NCBI GenBank assembly: GCA_910586575.1
Contig: CAJUJQ010000023.1
Coordinates: 1 to 31,999 of the forward strand
From: an uncultured Clostridia bacterium
GTDB lineage: Bacteria; Bacillota; Clostridia; Oscillospirales; Butyricicoccaceae
DNA: 31,999 bases
Direction of reading: 5' to 3'
Both the position numbers and the translations under genes were made by a program. This document shows positions 7,701 to 16,010 of this stretch, in pieces. Each line of letters starts with the position of its first letter. Position 1 is the stretch's first letter. The notes under the pieces were generated by a model. It searched no databases, had not been told where the DNA came from, and was given only the letters and a program-made list of their open reading frames with translations.

Positions 7701-8852
7701 TTATTTGAGCTTGGAAGGTTGAATTTTCTTTTCCTTCACCCGTTTTGCGGAGTCCTTGCGGAGCACCTGATAAATGACTGAAAAGGCAGGGATGGCGACG
7801 AACATGCCCGTAACCCCCATCGTGCTTGCGCCGATGGTGACGGCAGCCAGCACCCAGATGGACGGCAGCCCGACCGAGCTTCCCACGACGCGCGGGTAAA
7901 TCAGGTTGCCCTCCACCTGCTGCAAAACCAGGAAGATCACCAGGAACCAGACCGCTTTAATCGGGGACACAATCAGGATGAGGAACGCGCCGACCACGCA
8001 GCCGATGAACGCGCCAAACAGCGGAATCAGCGCGGTGACCGCAATCAGCGCCGAAATCATCAGCGCGTAAGGGAAGCCGCCAAAGGTCATCACGATAAAG
8101 AACATACAGCCCAGGATGACGGCCTCGACACACTGCCCGGACAGGAAATGCGAAAAGGTATCGTCCGCCATGCGGCAGATTTCGACAACGCTGTCGGCGA
8201 GGTTTTCCGGGAGGTAGGCATACGCCAGCCGCTTGAGCTGCCGCGCAAGGGATTCCTTCATCAGCAGCAGATAGACGGCGAAAATCAGCCCAATAAAGAA
8301 ATTCGCGAATGCGGAAACCAGGGTCGCCGCCGCGCCGAAGGTGTTGTTAATCAGCCCGCCGTTCCAGAGGAAATTCCACAGGAAGGTGGAAACCTCCCGG
8401 ACGGTCATGCCCCAGTCGATGCTTTCCCAGCTTTTGCTGAGGTCGGCGAGGTCGGGGAACAGCGTGACGGCTTCATCAATATAAGGGATCATCTGGTTGT
8501 AGAACTCGGACAGGTAGCCGCCCAGCGTCCGTGCGGAGCGCCCGATTTCCGGAAGAATCATCAGGCAGACGACCAGCACCACGCCGATGAACAGTGCAAA
8601 GGTTAGCAGCAGGCTTGCCGCGCGCAGCAGCGCGGAGGGCAGCGTTTTTTTCTTGGAGCGCAGCGCGGACAGCCTGCGCTCGATGGCGCGCATCGGCACA
8701 TTGAGTACGAACGCAATGCCCGCCCCCAGCAGGAAGGGCTTGAGCACGCCGAACAGGTAGCCGAGCTGCAAATTCTGCACCGCCGTATAGAATACCACGC
8801 CGAACACAATCAGCCATAGGATTGTGTGCAGGTTTTTTCGATTCAGTTCCAT
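7701..8852 (-). CDS. AI-2E family transporter (UPF0118 membrane protein)
   Basis: A 383-aa integral membrane protein of the AI-2E/PerM family, whose members export or exchange small solutes (autoinducer-2 in some, Na+/Li+ in others). It has the expected layout: two N-terminal helices, a large soluble loop around residues 90-150, then about five helices. The C-terminal half matches the family (VTALIPLFGAFIGCVVGAF, EGNLIYPRVVGSSVGLPS and a P-rich end). The start at 8852 has GGGGGAA 7 nt upstream. It is monocistronic, with an extended -10 promoter upstream and a terminator downstream. The true substrate is unknown. Confidence 0.9.
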   Translation of the reverse strand: MELNRKNLHTILWLIVFGVVFYTAVQNLQLGYLFGVLKPFLLGAGIAFVLNVPMRAIERRLSALRSKKKTLPSALLRAASLLLTFALFIGVVLVVCLMILPEIGRSARTLGGYLSEFYNQMIPYIDEAVTLFPDLADLSKSWESIDWGMTVREVSTFLWNFLWNGGLINNTFGAAATLVSAFANFFIGLIFAVYLLLMKESLARQLKRLAYAYLPENLADSVVEICRMADDTFSHFLSGQCVEAVILGCMFFIVMTFGGFPYALMISALIAVTALIPLFGAFIGCVVGAFLILIVSPIKAVWFLVIFLVLQQVEGNLIYPRVVGSSVGLPSIWVLAAVTIGASTMGVTGMFVAIPAFSVIYQVLRKDSAKRVKEKKIQPSKLK

Positions 8853-8890
8853 TTCACCGGTTCCCCCAACAAGTCATTTTATGATGGACT

Positions 8891-8900
8891 ATTATAGCAC
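8891..8900 (-). promoter_or_regulatory. Extended -10 promoter for the AI-2E transporter gene
   Basis: On the minus strand GTGCTATAAT gives a TGn-TATAAT extended -10 at 8891-8899, 40 bp upstream of the start codon. No clear -35 box is present. Confidence 0.6.
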
Positions 8901-8937
8901 AGCCGTCCCGGAAAACCTTCACAAAATTGTAAATTTT

Positions 8938-10302
8938 TTATGCCTTTTGTGCTTCGAGTTTTCGGAACAGGCGGAACAGCACCACAACCGCCGCGATGCT
9001 CAGCACGACCTCCGCCGCAGTCTGCGCGTAGGCGAGGCCGTACAGCGGCGAAAGCAGGTTCAGCAGATACAGCGCCGGGATTTCCAGCACGATTTTGCGC
9101 AGGATGGCGAACAGCAGCGCCTTGCTGCCCATGCCGCACGCCTGGAACACGCCGACCGCCAGGAAATCCATACAAAGGAAGGGCAGTGCAAGGCACATGC
9201 CGTGCAGGAATCTCCCGCCATAGGCGATGATGGCTTCGTTTTTCATGAACAGCCGGATCAGGAAATCCGCGCCGAAGTAATAGCACGCCGTGGCCGCCAC
9301 CATAAACGAAATTGCAATCCGCACCGAGAAAAACAGCACGTCCTTCAGCCGCTTGACGTTGCCGCTGCCGTAGCAGTAGCTGATGAGCGGCATAATGCCC
9401 TGGGAAATACCCAGCGCGATATACAGCGGCACCATGTTGATTTTCTGGGAAATCCCCATTGCCGCGACCGCGTCCGAGCCGAACACCGAGGTAAAGTTGT
9501 TCAGTACCGTCATGCTGGTTACGTTCAGCAGGTTCTGGATGGAGGAGGGGATGCCCACCCCGCAGATGCCCGCGATGACGGCAGGCTTTGCCTTGGCCAT
9601 CGCCGGACGGAGGCAGACATAGGTATTCCGGCGCTTGATAAACAGCAGCACGAAGAAATACAGGCAGGCGAAGCAGTTGGAAAGGAAGGTTGCAAGCCCC
9701 GCGCCCGCCGCGCCGAGGTTCAGCCCCCAGGGCAGGATAAAGATGGGGTCGAGGACGATATTCAGCAGGCAGCCGCTCATGGTGCCAATGCTGGCGTGCA
9801 GCGAAGCGCCCTCCGAGCGGACGAGGTAGGCCATCACCACATTCAGGATGGCGGGGGCCGCGCCGCAGGTGACCGTCCAGCGCAGATAGGCGGCAGTCGC
9901 CGCGCGGGTTACGCTGTCCGCGCCGAGGACGGTCAGCAGCGGGGCACGGAACGCGGTGAACCCAAGGGAAAACAAGATGCCGCTGAACAGTGAGCAGTAA
10001 AAGCCGAACGCTGAGCTGCGCCGCACGGTGTCATAATCCTTTTGCCCGAGCGCGCGGCTCATCATGCTGGAGGTGCCCACGCCAAACAGGTTGTTCACCG
10101 CGTTGAAGGCCAGCAGCACGGGCGCCGCCAGGGTAACGGCGGCATTCTGCACAGGGTCGTTCAGCATCCCGACAAAATAGGTGTCCGCAAGGTTGTAAAT
10201 GACCATCACCAGCGAGCTGATAATCGTCGGGATTGACATGCTCATCACCGCCTTTGGGACGGGCATTTCCTCAAAAAGCCTGATTTTTTCTCGATTGTCC
10301 AT
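8938..10302 (-). CDS. MATE family efflux transporter
   Basis: A 454-aa, 12-helix multidrug/toxin extrusion (MATE) protein that would export drugs or metabolites using a Na+ or H+ gradient. The start MDNREKIRLFEEMPVPKAV, followed by SIPTIISSLVMVIYNLADTYFVG, is typical of clostridial MATE proteins. The repeat of this motif in the second half (ISQKINMVPLYIALGISQG) supports two matching six-helix bundles. The start at 10302 has AAGAGGAAA upstream, preceded by a good promoter. It is transcribed alone, divergent from the ABC importer cluster. The substrate is unknown. Confidence 0.94.
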   Translation of the reverse strand: MDNREKIRLFEEMPVPKAVMSMSIPTIISSLVMVIYNLADTYFVGMLNDPVQNAAVTLAAPVLLAFNAVNNLFGVGTSSMMSRALGQKDYDTVRRSSAFGFYCSLFSGILFSLGFTAFRAPLLTVLGADSVTRAATAAYLRWTVTCGAAPAILNVVMAYLVRSEGASLHASIGTMSGCLLNIVLDPIFILPWGLNLGAAGAGLATFLSNCFACLYFFVLLFIKRRNTYVCLRPAMAKAKPAVIAGICGVGIPSSIQNLLNVTSMTVLNNFTSVFGSDAVAAMGISQKINMVPLYIALGISQGIMPLISYCYGSGNVKRLKDVLFFSVRIAISFMVAATACYYFGADFLIRLFMKNEAIIAYGGRFLHGMCLALPFLCMDFLAVGVFQACGMGSKALLFAILRKIVLEIPALYLLNLLSPLYGLAYAQTAAEVVLSIAAVVVLFRLFRKLEAQKA

Positions 10303-10341
10303 TCCGTTTCCTCTTTTTTTGTTATAAATGGTTTATCTTTT

Positions 10342-10370
10342 ATTATATTACACGGGAAGCGCTTTTTCAA
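10342..10370 (-). promoter_or_regulatory. MATE gene promoter
   Basis: On the minus strand TTGAAA (10365-10370) and TATAAT (10342-10347) are spaced by 17 bp, 40 bp upstream of the start codon. Confidence 0.8.
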
Positions 10371-10479
10371 GCATTGATTTTGGTGCTTCCGCGTGCATAA
10401 GCGGGAGGATTGCTTCCAGGGAATGGGAGATTTCCGGCGTTACCCGGTTCCGGGCGCCTGCGCTGCGGCAAAACAAAGC

Positions 10480-10491
10480 GTAAACGTTTAC
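10480..10491. promoter_or_regulatory. LacI/CcpA-type operator (cre-like palindrome)
   Basis: GTAAACGTTTAC is a perfect 12-bp palindrome with a central CG. In the 14-base context CGTAAACGTTTACA it differs from the cre consensus TGWAARCGYTWNCW only at the first base. It lies about 110 bp upstream of the MATE -35 box and about 245 bp upstream of the ABC cluster promoter. Confidence 0.6.
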
Positions 10492-10505
10492 AAAAGTTTT
10501 TTGTG

Positions 10506-10539
10506 AAAAACGCCGGAATTGGACGGGCCAATTCCGGCG
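10506..10539 (-). terminator. Minus-strand intrinsic terminator with no assigned gene
   Basis: A 12-bp perfect stem, CGCCGGAATTGG (10511-10522) with CCAATTCCGGCG (10528-10539) and a 5-nt loop, is followed on the minus strand by TTTTTCAC and another T-rich run. No minus-strand gene is recognised immediately upstream of it. Confidence 0.7.
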
Positions 10540-10733
10540 GGAAAAGATGCAGCTTTTCCGTCATTCGTGCCCTGCATATTGCGGATTCTGCCCCGGAAGC
10601 AGACAAAATCCCGTACTTTTTTCCCCGGAAAGACAAGCATGTTTTTACCGCAAAGGCAGGTCTTTCCAGCGCGGGGGAAGCGGTTTCCGCGCGTTTTATT
10701 CACTTTTTCTGGAATCTGTTCTGCATTTTTTGA

Positions 10734-10762
10734 TTGACAAAACCCGTTGTCCACAATATAAT
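10734..10762 (+). promoter_or_regulatory. Perfect-consensus sigma-A promoter of the ABC importer cluster
   Basis: TTGACA (10734-10739) and TATAAT (10757-10762) are exact consensus boxes with a 17-bp spacer. Start is expected near 10769, leaving a leader of about 410 nt before the permease start. Confidence 0.88.
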
Positions 10763-10768
10763 AAAACC

Positions 10769-11178
10769 ATAGACAAAAGTGCCAAAGGATCCGGAAAAAT
10801 TTTTTGCAGGGTACAGCATATTTCATAACGCAAACGTTTGAGTTCCTTTTGCACCGCCTTTGTCCTGACCCCCCTGCCGTGCGGGGCCTTTGTCAGCATG
10901 TCGGAAGGGCATTCCACGACCGCCCCAAAACAACGGATTTTTTGCCGGAACGCCTGTTTCGGCGCACTTTCCCGCGGAAACCCGGCGGGAACCTATTTCC
11001 CCCGTTTACGTAAATGTTCGCGCAATGTACGGGGGGTTCCGCAAGCCCTCCGGGGGAAGGGCATTTGCCTTACAATTAAGCGAGGTGGTGAAGGAGGCCG
11101 GCGCAAGCAGAAAAGGGAACCCAATCACAAATTTTTGGCCGGGGGCGGATTCCCCGGGCTGGAGAAAGAGGTGTGCAT
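10769..11178 (+). promoter_or_regulatory. Long untranslated leader of the ABC importer cluster
   Basis: About 410 nt between the predicted transcription start and the permease start codon with no supported gene. It contains the LacI-type palindrome CAAACGTTTG (10831-10840), the palindrome TTTACGTAAA (11005-11014) and small hairpins such as GCCCT/AGGGC (11045-11062). I could not match it to a known riboswitch class. A cis-regulatory RNA, or repression from downstream operators, is possible. Confidence 0.5.
10831..10840. promoter_or_regulatory. LacI-type operator in the leader
   Basis: CAAACGTTTG is a perfect palindrome with the central CG of LacI-family operators, about 62 nt downstream of the predicted start. 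Its position fits a roadblock-type repressor site. Confidence 0.5.
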
Positions 11179-12999
11179 GTGGCAAACGCAGCAATCAAAA
11201 AGAAACCCATGACGGCGAAACGGGTGAAAAACCTGATTTTGAACGTCGTGACCAACCCATTTAATATGATCGTGCTGATCTGTCTGGTCTGCCTGGTCGG
11301 CCTGATCGTGATCCCGCTTCTTGAAATGCTCAAGAATACCGTCACGCTTGCGCAGAGCGAGCTGCGGCGTGTGCACGGCAACGTGGGGGATTTCACCCTC
11401 TACTACTGGAAGTACATGTGTGCCAGCCAGATGTCCAGGGCGGTCCTTTGGGAGCCGCTCGGGAATTCGCTGATTATCGGCTTCTTCGTGGCGGTGATTT
11501 CAGTGCCGCTCGGCTCTATCCTGGCGTGGCTGATGGTGCGTTCCGACCTGCCGCTCAAAAAGCAGATCGGCATGCTGATTATTATCCCTTATATGATTCC
11601 CTCGTGGTGCAAGGCGCTGTCCTGGCTGGCGGTGTTCCGAAACTCCCGTTCGGGGCAGCCCGGCTTCCTGGAAGGCCTGGGGCTGCGCATCCCCGACTGG
11701 CTCGCCTATGGCCCGATTGCCATTATCCTGGTGATGGTGCTGCACTATTACGCGTTCGCTTATATTATGGTGTCCGGTTCGCTCCGCTCGATTAACTCCG
11801 AGCTGGAGGAAATGGCGGAAATCCAGGGCGCGAACAAAATCCAAATCCTGCGCTCGATTACCCTGCCGCTTGTATTGCCCGCCGTGCTTTCGGCGACGAT
11901 TATGTCGCTGTCCAAGTCGGTCGGCTCCTACGGCGTCGCGGCCAACCTGGGCACGCGTATCGGCTACTACACACTGGCGACCAAAATGCGCACCTTCATT
12001 GACGGCACGCCCAAGGGCGTCGGCTACGCAATGAGCATCCTGCTGATCCTGCTGGCGTCCGGCACGATTTTCGCCAACCAGCACGCGGTCGGCACGCGCA
12101 AATCCTATGAGACCATGGGCGGCAAGGGCACCCGCCATACCCCCATCCCCCTGGGCAAGGCCAGGAACCCGCTGCTGGTATTTATCGTTATATTTCTGCT
12201 GGTGGCAATGGTGCTCCCGATGTTTGTGCTGGTGATGGAATCCTTCCAGATTACGACCGGCGGCGGCTACGGCTTCGACAACCTGACGCTGTACAACTAT
12301 ATCGGCGAATCCGAAAACCTGACGCTCAACGTCAACGGCATTTTCAAGAACGCCCACTTCTTTACCGCGCTGTGGAACACCGTCCGGCTGAGCATTATCG
12401 CTTCGGTTATCACCGCGTTCTCGGGCCAGTTCCTGGGCTACATCTCGACGCGCGGCCGCGGCAAGTGGTACGGGCAGCTGACCGAGCAGCTCGTCTTTAT
12501 CCCCTACCTGATGCCGGGCGTGGCGTTCTCCGCGATTTACCTGTCGATGTTCTCCCGTCCCCGCCTGGGCGGGCTGATCCCGTCGCTGTATGGCACCTTT
12601 GCGCTGATTTTGCTGGTATCGATCGTCAAGCATTTCCCGTTTGCCAGCCGTTCCGGTACCGCCAACATGCTGCAAATCAGCACCGAGCTGGAGGAAGCCG
12701 CCGACCTTGCGGGCGCAAGCTTCTGGAAGCGCATGGCGTCCATTATCATCCCGCTGGCAAAGCAGGGCTTTATTTCGGGCTTTATGCTGGTATTCATCAG
12801 CATCGCTAAAGAGCTTGACCTGATCATCCTGCTGATGACCCCGGAAACCCGCAACCTGTCCTATCTGGCGTTCCAGTATTCGGGCGACGGCTACGCGCAG
12901 ATGTCCGACGCGATTTCCATCTGTGTGCTGCTGTTTATCCTGATCTGTTATATCATCGCCAACCACTTCGGCGCGGATATCGGCAAGTCCTGGGGCTAA
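11179..12999 (+). CDS. ABC transporter permease, fused double domain (FbpB/PhnU2-type)
   Basis: A 606-aa inner-membrane permease with about 12 helices, formed by two permease domains in one chain. Each half has an EAA coupling loop: ELEEMAEIQGANKIQILRSI in the first and ELEEAADLAGASFWKRMASI in the second. This fused layout is typical of ferric-iron, 2-aminoethylphosphonate and hexose-phosphate importers. I chose GTG at 11179 because AGAGGTG lies 5 nt upstream; GTG at 11173 is too close to it, and ATG at 11209 is possible. It is the first gene of the cluster. The ATPase gene follows after a repeat-containing gap of 368 bp. Confidence 0.92.
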   Translation: MANAAIKKKPMTAKRVKNLILNVVTNPFNMIVLICLVCLVGLIVIPLLEMLKNTVTLAQSELRRVHGNVGDFTLYYWKYMCASQMSRAVLWEPLGNSLIIGFFVAVISVPLGSILAWLMVRSDLPLKKQIGMLIIIPYMIPSWCKALSWLAVFRNSRSGQPGFLEGLGLRIPDWLAYGPIAIILVMVLHYYAFAYIMVSGSLRSINSELEEMAEIQGANKIQILRSITLPLVLPAVLSATIMSLSKSVGSYGVAANLGTRIGYYTLATKMRTFIDGTPKGVGYAMSILLILLASGTIFANQHAVGTRKSYETMGGKGTRHTPIPLGKARNPLLVFIVIFLLVAMVLPMFVLVMESFQITTGGGYGFDNLTLYNYIGESENLTLNVNGIFKNAHFFTALWNTVRLSIIASVITAFSGQFLGYISTRGRGKWYGQLTEQLVFIPYLMPGVAFSAIYLSMFSRPRLGGLIPSLYGTFALILLVSIVKHFPFASRSGTANMLQISTELEEAADLAGASFWKRMASIIIPLAKQGFISGFMLVFISIAKELDLIILLMTPETRNLSYLAFQYSGDGYAQMSDAISICVLLFILICYIIANHFGADIGKSWG

Positions 13000-13080
13000 T
13001 CAAGCAGTCCCGTTATACTCAAAAACGAAGTTTTGCAATCCATGCCTGTAACGCTGTTGCGGCATTGGAACGGTTCAGAA

Positions 13081-13216
13081 ATAACTTGCGGCAATTGCTT
13101 GCATCTTCTTCCGCCATACTGCGCTGCTTTTCCTTGGCAGGTGACAGCCTGCGGAAAAGCGCCTTGCCTGGCGAAGCAATCTGCGGCGCGCTTGCCACAA
13201 TTTATTGATTCACAGT
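13081..13216 (+). repeat. Dispersed intergenic repeat, copy B
   Basis: Second copy of the element at 72-177, in the same orientation relative to the window. It is longer by about 30 bp in the middle (around GACAGCCTGCGGAAAAGCGC). The terminal blocks ATAACTTGCGGCAAT and TCTGCGGCGCGCTTGCCACA are preserved. Non-coding. Confidence 0.75.
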
Positions 13217-13226
13217 TCCTGTCCTG

Positions 13227-13249
13227 TAGGGGAGGGGCTTGCCCCCTCC
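13227..13249. repeat. GC-rich hairpin repeat
   Basis: GGGAGGGG and CCCCCTCCC pair around CTTG to form a strong stem. The start CTGTAGGGGAGG recurs at about 17600, suggesting a small dispersed hairpin repeat. Confidence 0.55.
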
Positions 13250-13367
13250 CGCACAAAACAACAACCGCGCAGGGCACGGAGGATCCTCCCCTGCAATCTG
13301 AATCTTACGTGCGGCAATCTTTCATTGACGGCGGGTGATACCCTTTGAGAAAGGAAATACATAAGAT

Positions 13368-14498
13368 ATGAGCAGAATTGAATTAAAGCATATCGACAAA
13401 TTTTACGGCAGCAACCACGTCCTGCGTGATATCAACCTTGTCATTGAGGACGGCGATTTCATGACCCTGCTGGGTCCCTCCGGCTGCGGCAAGACGACCA
13501 CGCTTCGTGTCGTCTCCGGCCTGGAAAAGCCGCAAAACGGCTACATGACCATTGACGGCCGCGAGGTTATCAACTGTGACGACGCGTTCTACGAGGAGCC
13601 TTCCAAGCGCGGCCTGAACCTGGTATTCCAGTCCTACGCGCTGTGGCCGCATATGACGGTCTATGACAACATCGCTTTCGGCCTGAAAATCAAGAAGATG
13701 TCCAAGGCCGATATCGACAAGGCGGTCAGCGATTCGCTGAGGATGCTCCGCATCGAGCAGTTCAGCGACCGTTACCCCAACGAGCTTTCCGGCGGCCAGC
13801 AGCAGCGCGTCGCGATTGCCCGCGCGATTGCCTCCAAGCCCAAGCTCCTGCTGCTCGACGAGCCGCTTTCCAACCTGGACGCGAAGCTTCGTATCGATAT
13901 GCGCTCCGAGCTGAAGCGCCTGCATCTGGAAATGGGCACGACCATCATTTACGTCACCCATGACCAGGTCGAAGCGCTGACCATGTCCACCAAGATTGCG
14001 CTCTTCAAAGAAGGCGTGCTCAACCAGGTGGCGACCCCGATGGAGATTTACATGAACCCCATCGACCTGACCGCCGCCGACTTCATCGGCAACCCGCGCA
14101 TTAACCTGCTGGAAGGCAAGGCGAGCTATGACGGCAAGACGCTGTCCGCCTTCTGCGGCCTGGGCGATTACAAGTTCAGCGGCGACCTGGTTTCCAAGAC
14201 CGAGGAAATCCCGCACGGCGATTTCGAGTGCGTCTTTGCCATGCGTCCCGAGCAGATCGAAATCCACACCAAGCCGGGCGCGGGCACGATTGAAGCCGAG
14301 GTGTACGCCTCCCAGCCCGCAGGCTCGGAAACGCTGATTACCCTGCGCGTCGGCGGGCATGAGTTCATTGCCAAGCAGCTTGGCATCCAGGATTACAAAA
14401 TGAACCAGAAAGTCTTTATCACCGTTGACCCGGATATCCTGAATGTATATAATAAAAAGACGGAACGTCTGATTAAGCTGGCGCGGCTCTCCAAATAA
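13368..14498 (+). CDS. ABC transporter ATP-binding protein (FbpC/PotA/UgpC type)
   Basis: A 376-aa ATPase that powers the fused permease at the inner face of the membrane. Walker A GPSGCGKTTT is at residues 36-45, the Q-loop at Gln88, the signature LSGGQQQRVAIARA from residue 140, Walker B LLLLDEP at 160-166, and the H-loop in VTHDQVEA. The C-terminal 130 residues form the TOBE-type regulatory region (MRPEQIEI), as in iron, phosphonate and polyamine importers. RBS GAAAGGA precedes the ATG. The binding-protein gene follows after 81 bp. Confidence 0.95.
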   Translation: MSRIELKHIDKFYGSNHVLRDINLVIEDGDFMTLLGPSGCGKTTTLRVVSGLEKPQNGYMTIDGREVINCDDAFYEEPSKRGLNLVFQSYALWPHMTVYDNIAFGLKIKKMSKADIDKAVSDSLRMLRIEQFSDRYPNELSGGQQQRVAIARAIASKPKLLLLDEPLSNLDAKLRIDMRSELKRLHLEMGTTIIYVTHDQVEALTMSTKIALFKEGVLNQVATPMEIYMNPIDLTAADFIGNPRINLLEGKASYDGKTLSAFCGLGDYKFSGDLVSKTEEIPHGDFECVFAMRPEQIEIHTKPGAGTIEAEVYASQPAGSETLITLRVGGHEFIAKQLGIQDYKMNQKVFITVDPDILNVYNKKTERLIKLARLSK

Positions 14499-14579
14499 CC
14501 GTTCAATCATACGGCTGAACACGGCTGTATTATTGATAAAAAAGAAGAAAAGCCCTCATTTGAAAGGAGAAAGAGCATT

Positions 14580-15881
14580 ATGAAGAAAGCATTAGCCCTT
14601 TTGCTGGCGCTGGCAATGGTATTCTCCCTTGCGGCCTGCGGCGGCGGCGGAAATGATGCCTCGGCGGACAACAGCCAACCTGCGGACAGCGGCGCGTCGG
14701 CGGACAACGGCGGCAGCGCTGACAACGGCTTCCGGGACGCGCGTACCCTCCAGCAGGATTTCCCCGAACAGGTTGCGTGGAACGACATGACCGAGGAAGA
14801 GCTGGTCGAAGCGGCAAAGGCCGAATCCGGTGATATCACGGTTTACGGCATTTCCTCCCGGATCGAGAAAATCTGCGACCTGTTCAATGAAAAGTACGGC
14901 GCGGACGGCCTGAATGCAATTTCGTTCGACCTCGACCAGACCGAGGCCATTGACAAGGTGCGTACCGAGGCCGAGTCCAACAACGTCAACGCCGACGTGC
15001 TCCAGTGCAAGGACGTTGCGGGCGATATCTTTGTCGAGTTTGTGCCGCAGGGCTATGTAGAGCTGTATTTCCCGACCGATATCTGTGAACATATCGTGGA
15101 TGACAACCTTGTCACCTACGGCATGCCCTTCTATTCTTCCCTGTCCTACTGGTATTATAATACCGATATGTACCCGGACGCCGAGCCGATCACCAACTGG
15201 TGGCAGTTCGTGGAGAAGGACGAGAACGGCAACCAGAAGTATTCCATCGTTGCCAAGGAAATCGGCACCGAGCAGGCGTACCTTTCCCTGTTCGCTTCCT
15301 TCATTGTCAACGCGGACGCGATGGAGAAAGCTTATGAGGATCTGTACGGCGAACCGCTGGAGTACACCTATGACGCGTCCCAGTTCACCGATTTTGAGAT
15401 TCCGGAGAACAACGCGGGCTATGAGTATATGTGGCGTTTCTCCCAGATGAAGATGTCCTTTATCGCGGACGGCGACGAAATTGTTGCGGCAGTCCATAAT
15501 GGCGTAGAAGGCCGCCCGACCTTTGGCCTGGCTTCTGCGGGCAAGATTTCCGGCCGCGACGATGACGGCCTGTCAATCGCCTGGCTGACCGACCTCAAGC
15601 CCTACAACGGCATTCAGAACTGCAACTACCTCTATCCGATCGCGGGCTGCGATAACCCGGCAGGCGCGCGCCTGTTCATCCGCTTCATGATGGGCGACGG
15701 CTTTGAGGCGATGTGCAAGGAAGGCAACTGGTCTGTTGTAGACAACTTCGAGAACCCCAAGAACCCCTTCCCGATTTCGGACGCAAACGCGATTGCCCCC
15801 GACCTGGAAGCCATCTATAATGTATTCCTGGAAACCCAGGACGCCTGGATTTACTGGCTGAACGGCAACCCGAATATGTAA
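14580..15881 (+). CDS. ABC transporter substrate-binding lipoprotein
   Basis: A 433-aa extracellular solute-binding lipoprotein. The signal peptide ends in the lipobox LAAC with Cys20, followed by a flexible Gly/Ala/Asp/Ser/Asn-rich linker to about residue 50. The mature part resembles the ferric/phosphonate/hexose-phosphate class of binding proteins (ADVLQCKDVAGDIF, SYWYYNTDMYPD and FIRFMMGDGFEAM). The YY pair that binds iron in FbpA cannot be confidently placed, so I do not call it an iron binder. RBS GAAAGGAGAAAGAG is close upstream. It belongs with the permease and ATPase before it; a hairpin follows it. The neighbouring phosphotransfer genes suggest a phosphorylated ligand, which is inference. 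Confidence 0.88.
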   Translation: MKKALALLLALAMVFSLAACGGGGNDASADNSQPADSGASADNGGSADNGFRDARTLQQDFPEQVAWNDMTEEELVEAAKAESGDITVYGISSRIEKICDLFNEKYGADGLNAISFDLDQTEAIDKVRTEAESNNVNADVLQCKDVAGDIFVEFVPQGYVELYFPTDICEHIVDDNLVTYGMPFYSSLSYWYYNTDMYPDAEPITNWWQFVEKDENGNQKYSIVAKEIGTEQAYLSLFASFIVNADAMEKAYEDLYGEPLEYTYDASQFTDFEIPENNAGYEYMWRFSQMKMSFIADGDEIVAAVHNGVEGRPTFGLASAGKISGRDDDGLSIAWLTDLKPYNGIQNCNYLYPIAGCDNPAGARLFIRFMMGDGFEAMCKEGNWSVVDNFENPKNPFPISDANAIAPDLEAIYNVFLETQDAWIYWLNGNPNM

Positions 15882-15915
15882 CCCTATCATCATAATCCCA
15901 TAAATACCACTGTGC

Positions 15916-15944
15916 AAGGGTGGAAGCAGCTTGCTTCCACCCTT
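15916..15944 (+). terminator. Hairpin after the binding-protein gene (terminator or attenuator)
   Basis: A 13-bp perfect stem, AAGGGTGGAAGCA with TGCTTCCACCCTT and a 3-nt loop, 35 bp after the stop codon. The tail is only TCTC, so termination is probably partial, and it may limit expression of the downstream genes. Confidence 0.65.
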
Positions 15945-16010
15945 TCTCAAAAAGAAAAGGAAACGAAGAAAATCCATATCGCAGCAGTAAGGAAAGGCAA
16001 GGTATCCCAT

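Larger units (their letters stand above)
10371..10733. other. Non-coding interval between MATE and the ABC cluster promoter
   Basis: No supported gene. It holds a LacI/cre-type palindrome (10480-10491), a strong minus-strand terminator (10506-10539) and a small hairpin (GGAAAAG/CTTTTCC, 10540-10559). Overlapping short open frames on both strands lack family resemblance and good start signals. Confidence 0.6.
13000..13367. other. Repeat-filled gap between permease and ATPase genes
   Basis: No gene seen. It holds repeat copy B (13081-13216), then a hairpin formed by GGGAGGGG and CCCCCTCCC around 13227-13249, then CCTCCCCTGCAATCTGAATC, whose reverse complement resembles a piece near 17605. It appears to be an accumulation of small elements inside the transporter operon. 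Confidence 0.65.

Noticed and set aside
10488..10826. A 112-codon minus-strand frame in the MATE-ABC gap
   Set aside because: It spans the consensus promoter and a terminator hairpin, has no family resemblance and lacks a ribosome site.
11179..15881. Annotation of the importer as a ferric iron transporter
   Set aside because: The fused permease and ATPase are of that class, but the binding protein lacks a clearly placed iron-binding Tyr pair. The neighbours are phosphate-ester enzymes, so I left the substrate open.
15912..16010. Longer N-terminus for the small membrane protein
   Set aside because: This in-frame extension reads through the perfect hairpin at 15916-15944 and lacks a start signal. 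ATG 16011 begins a plausible basic N-terminus.
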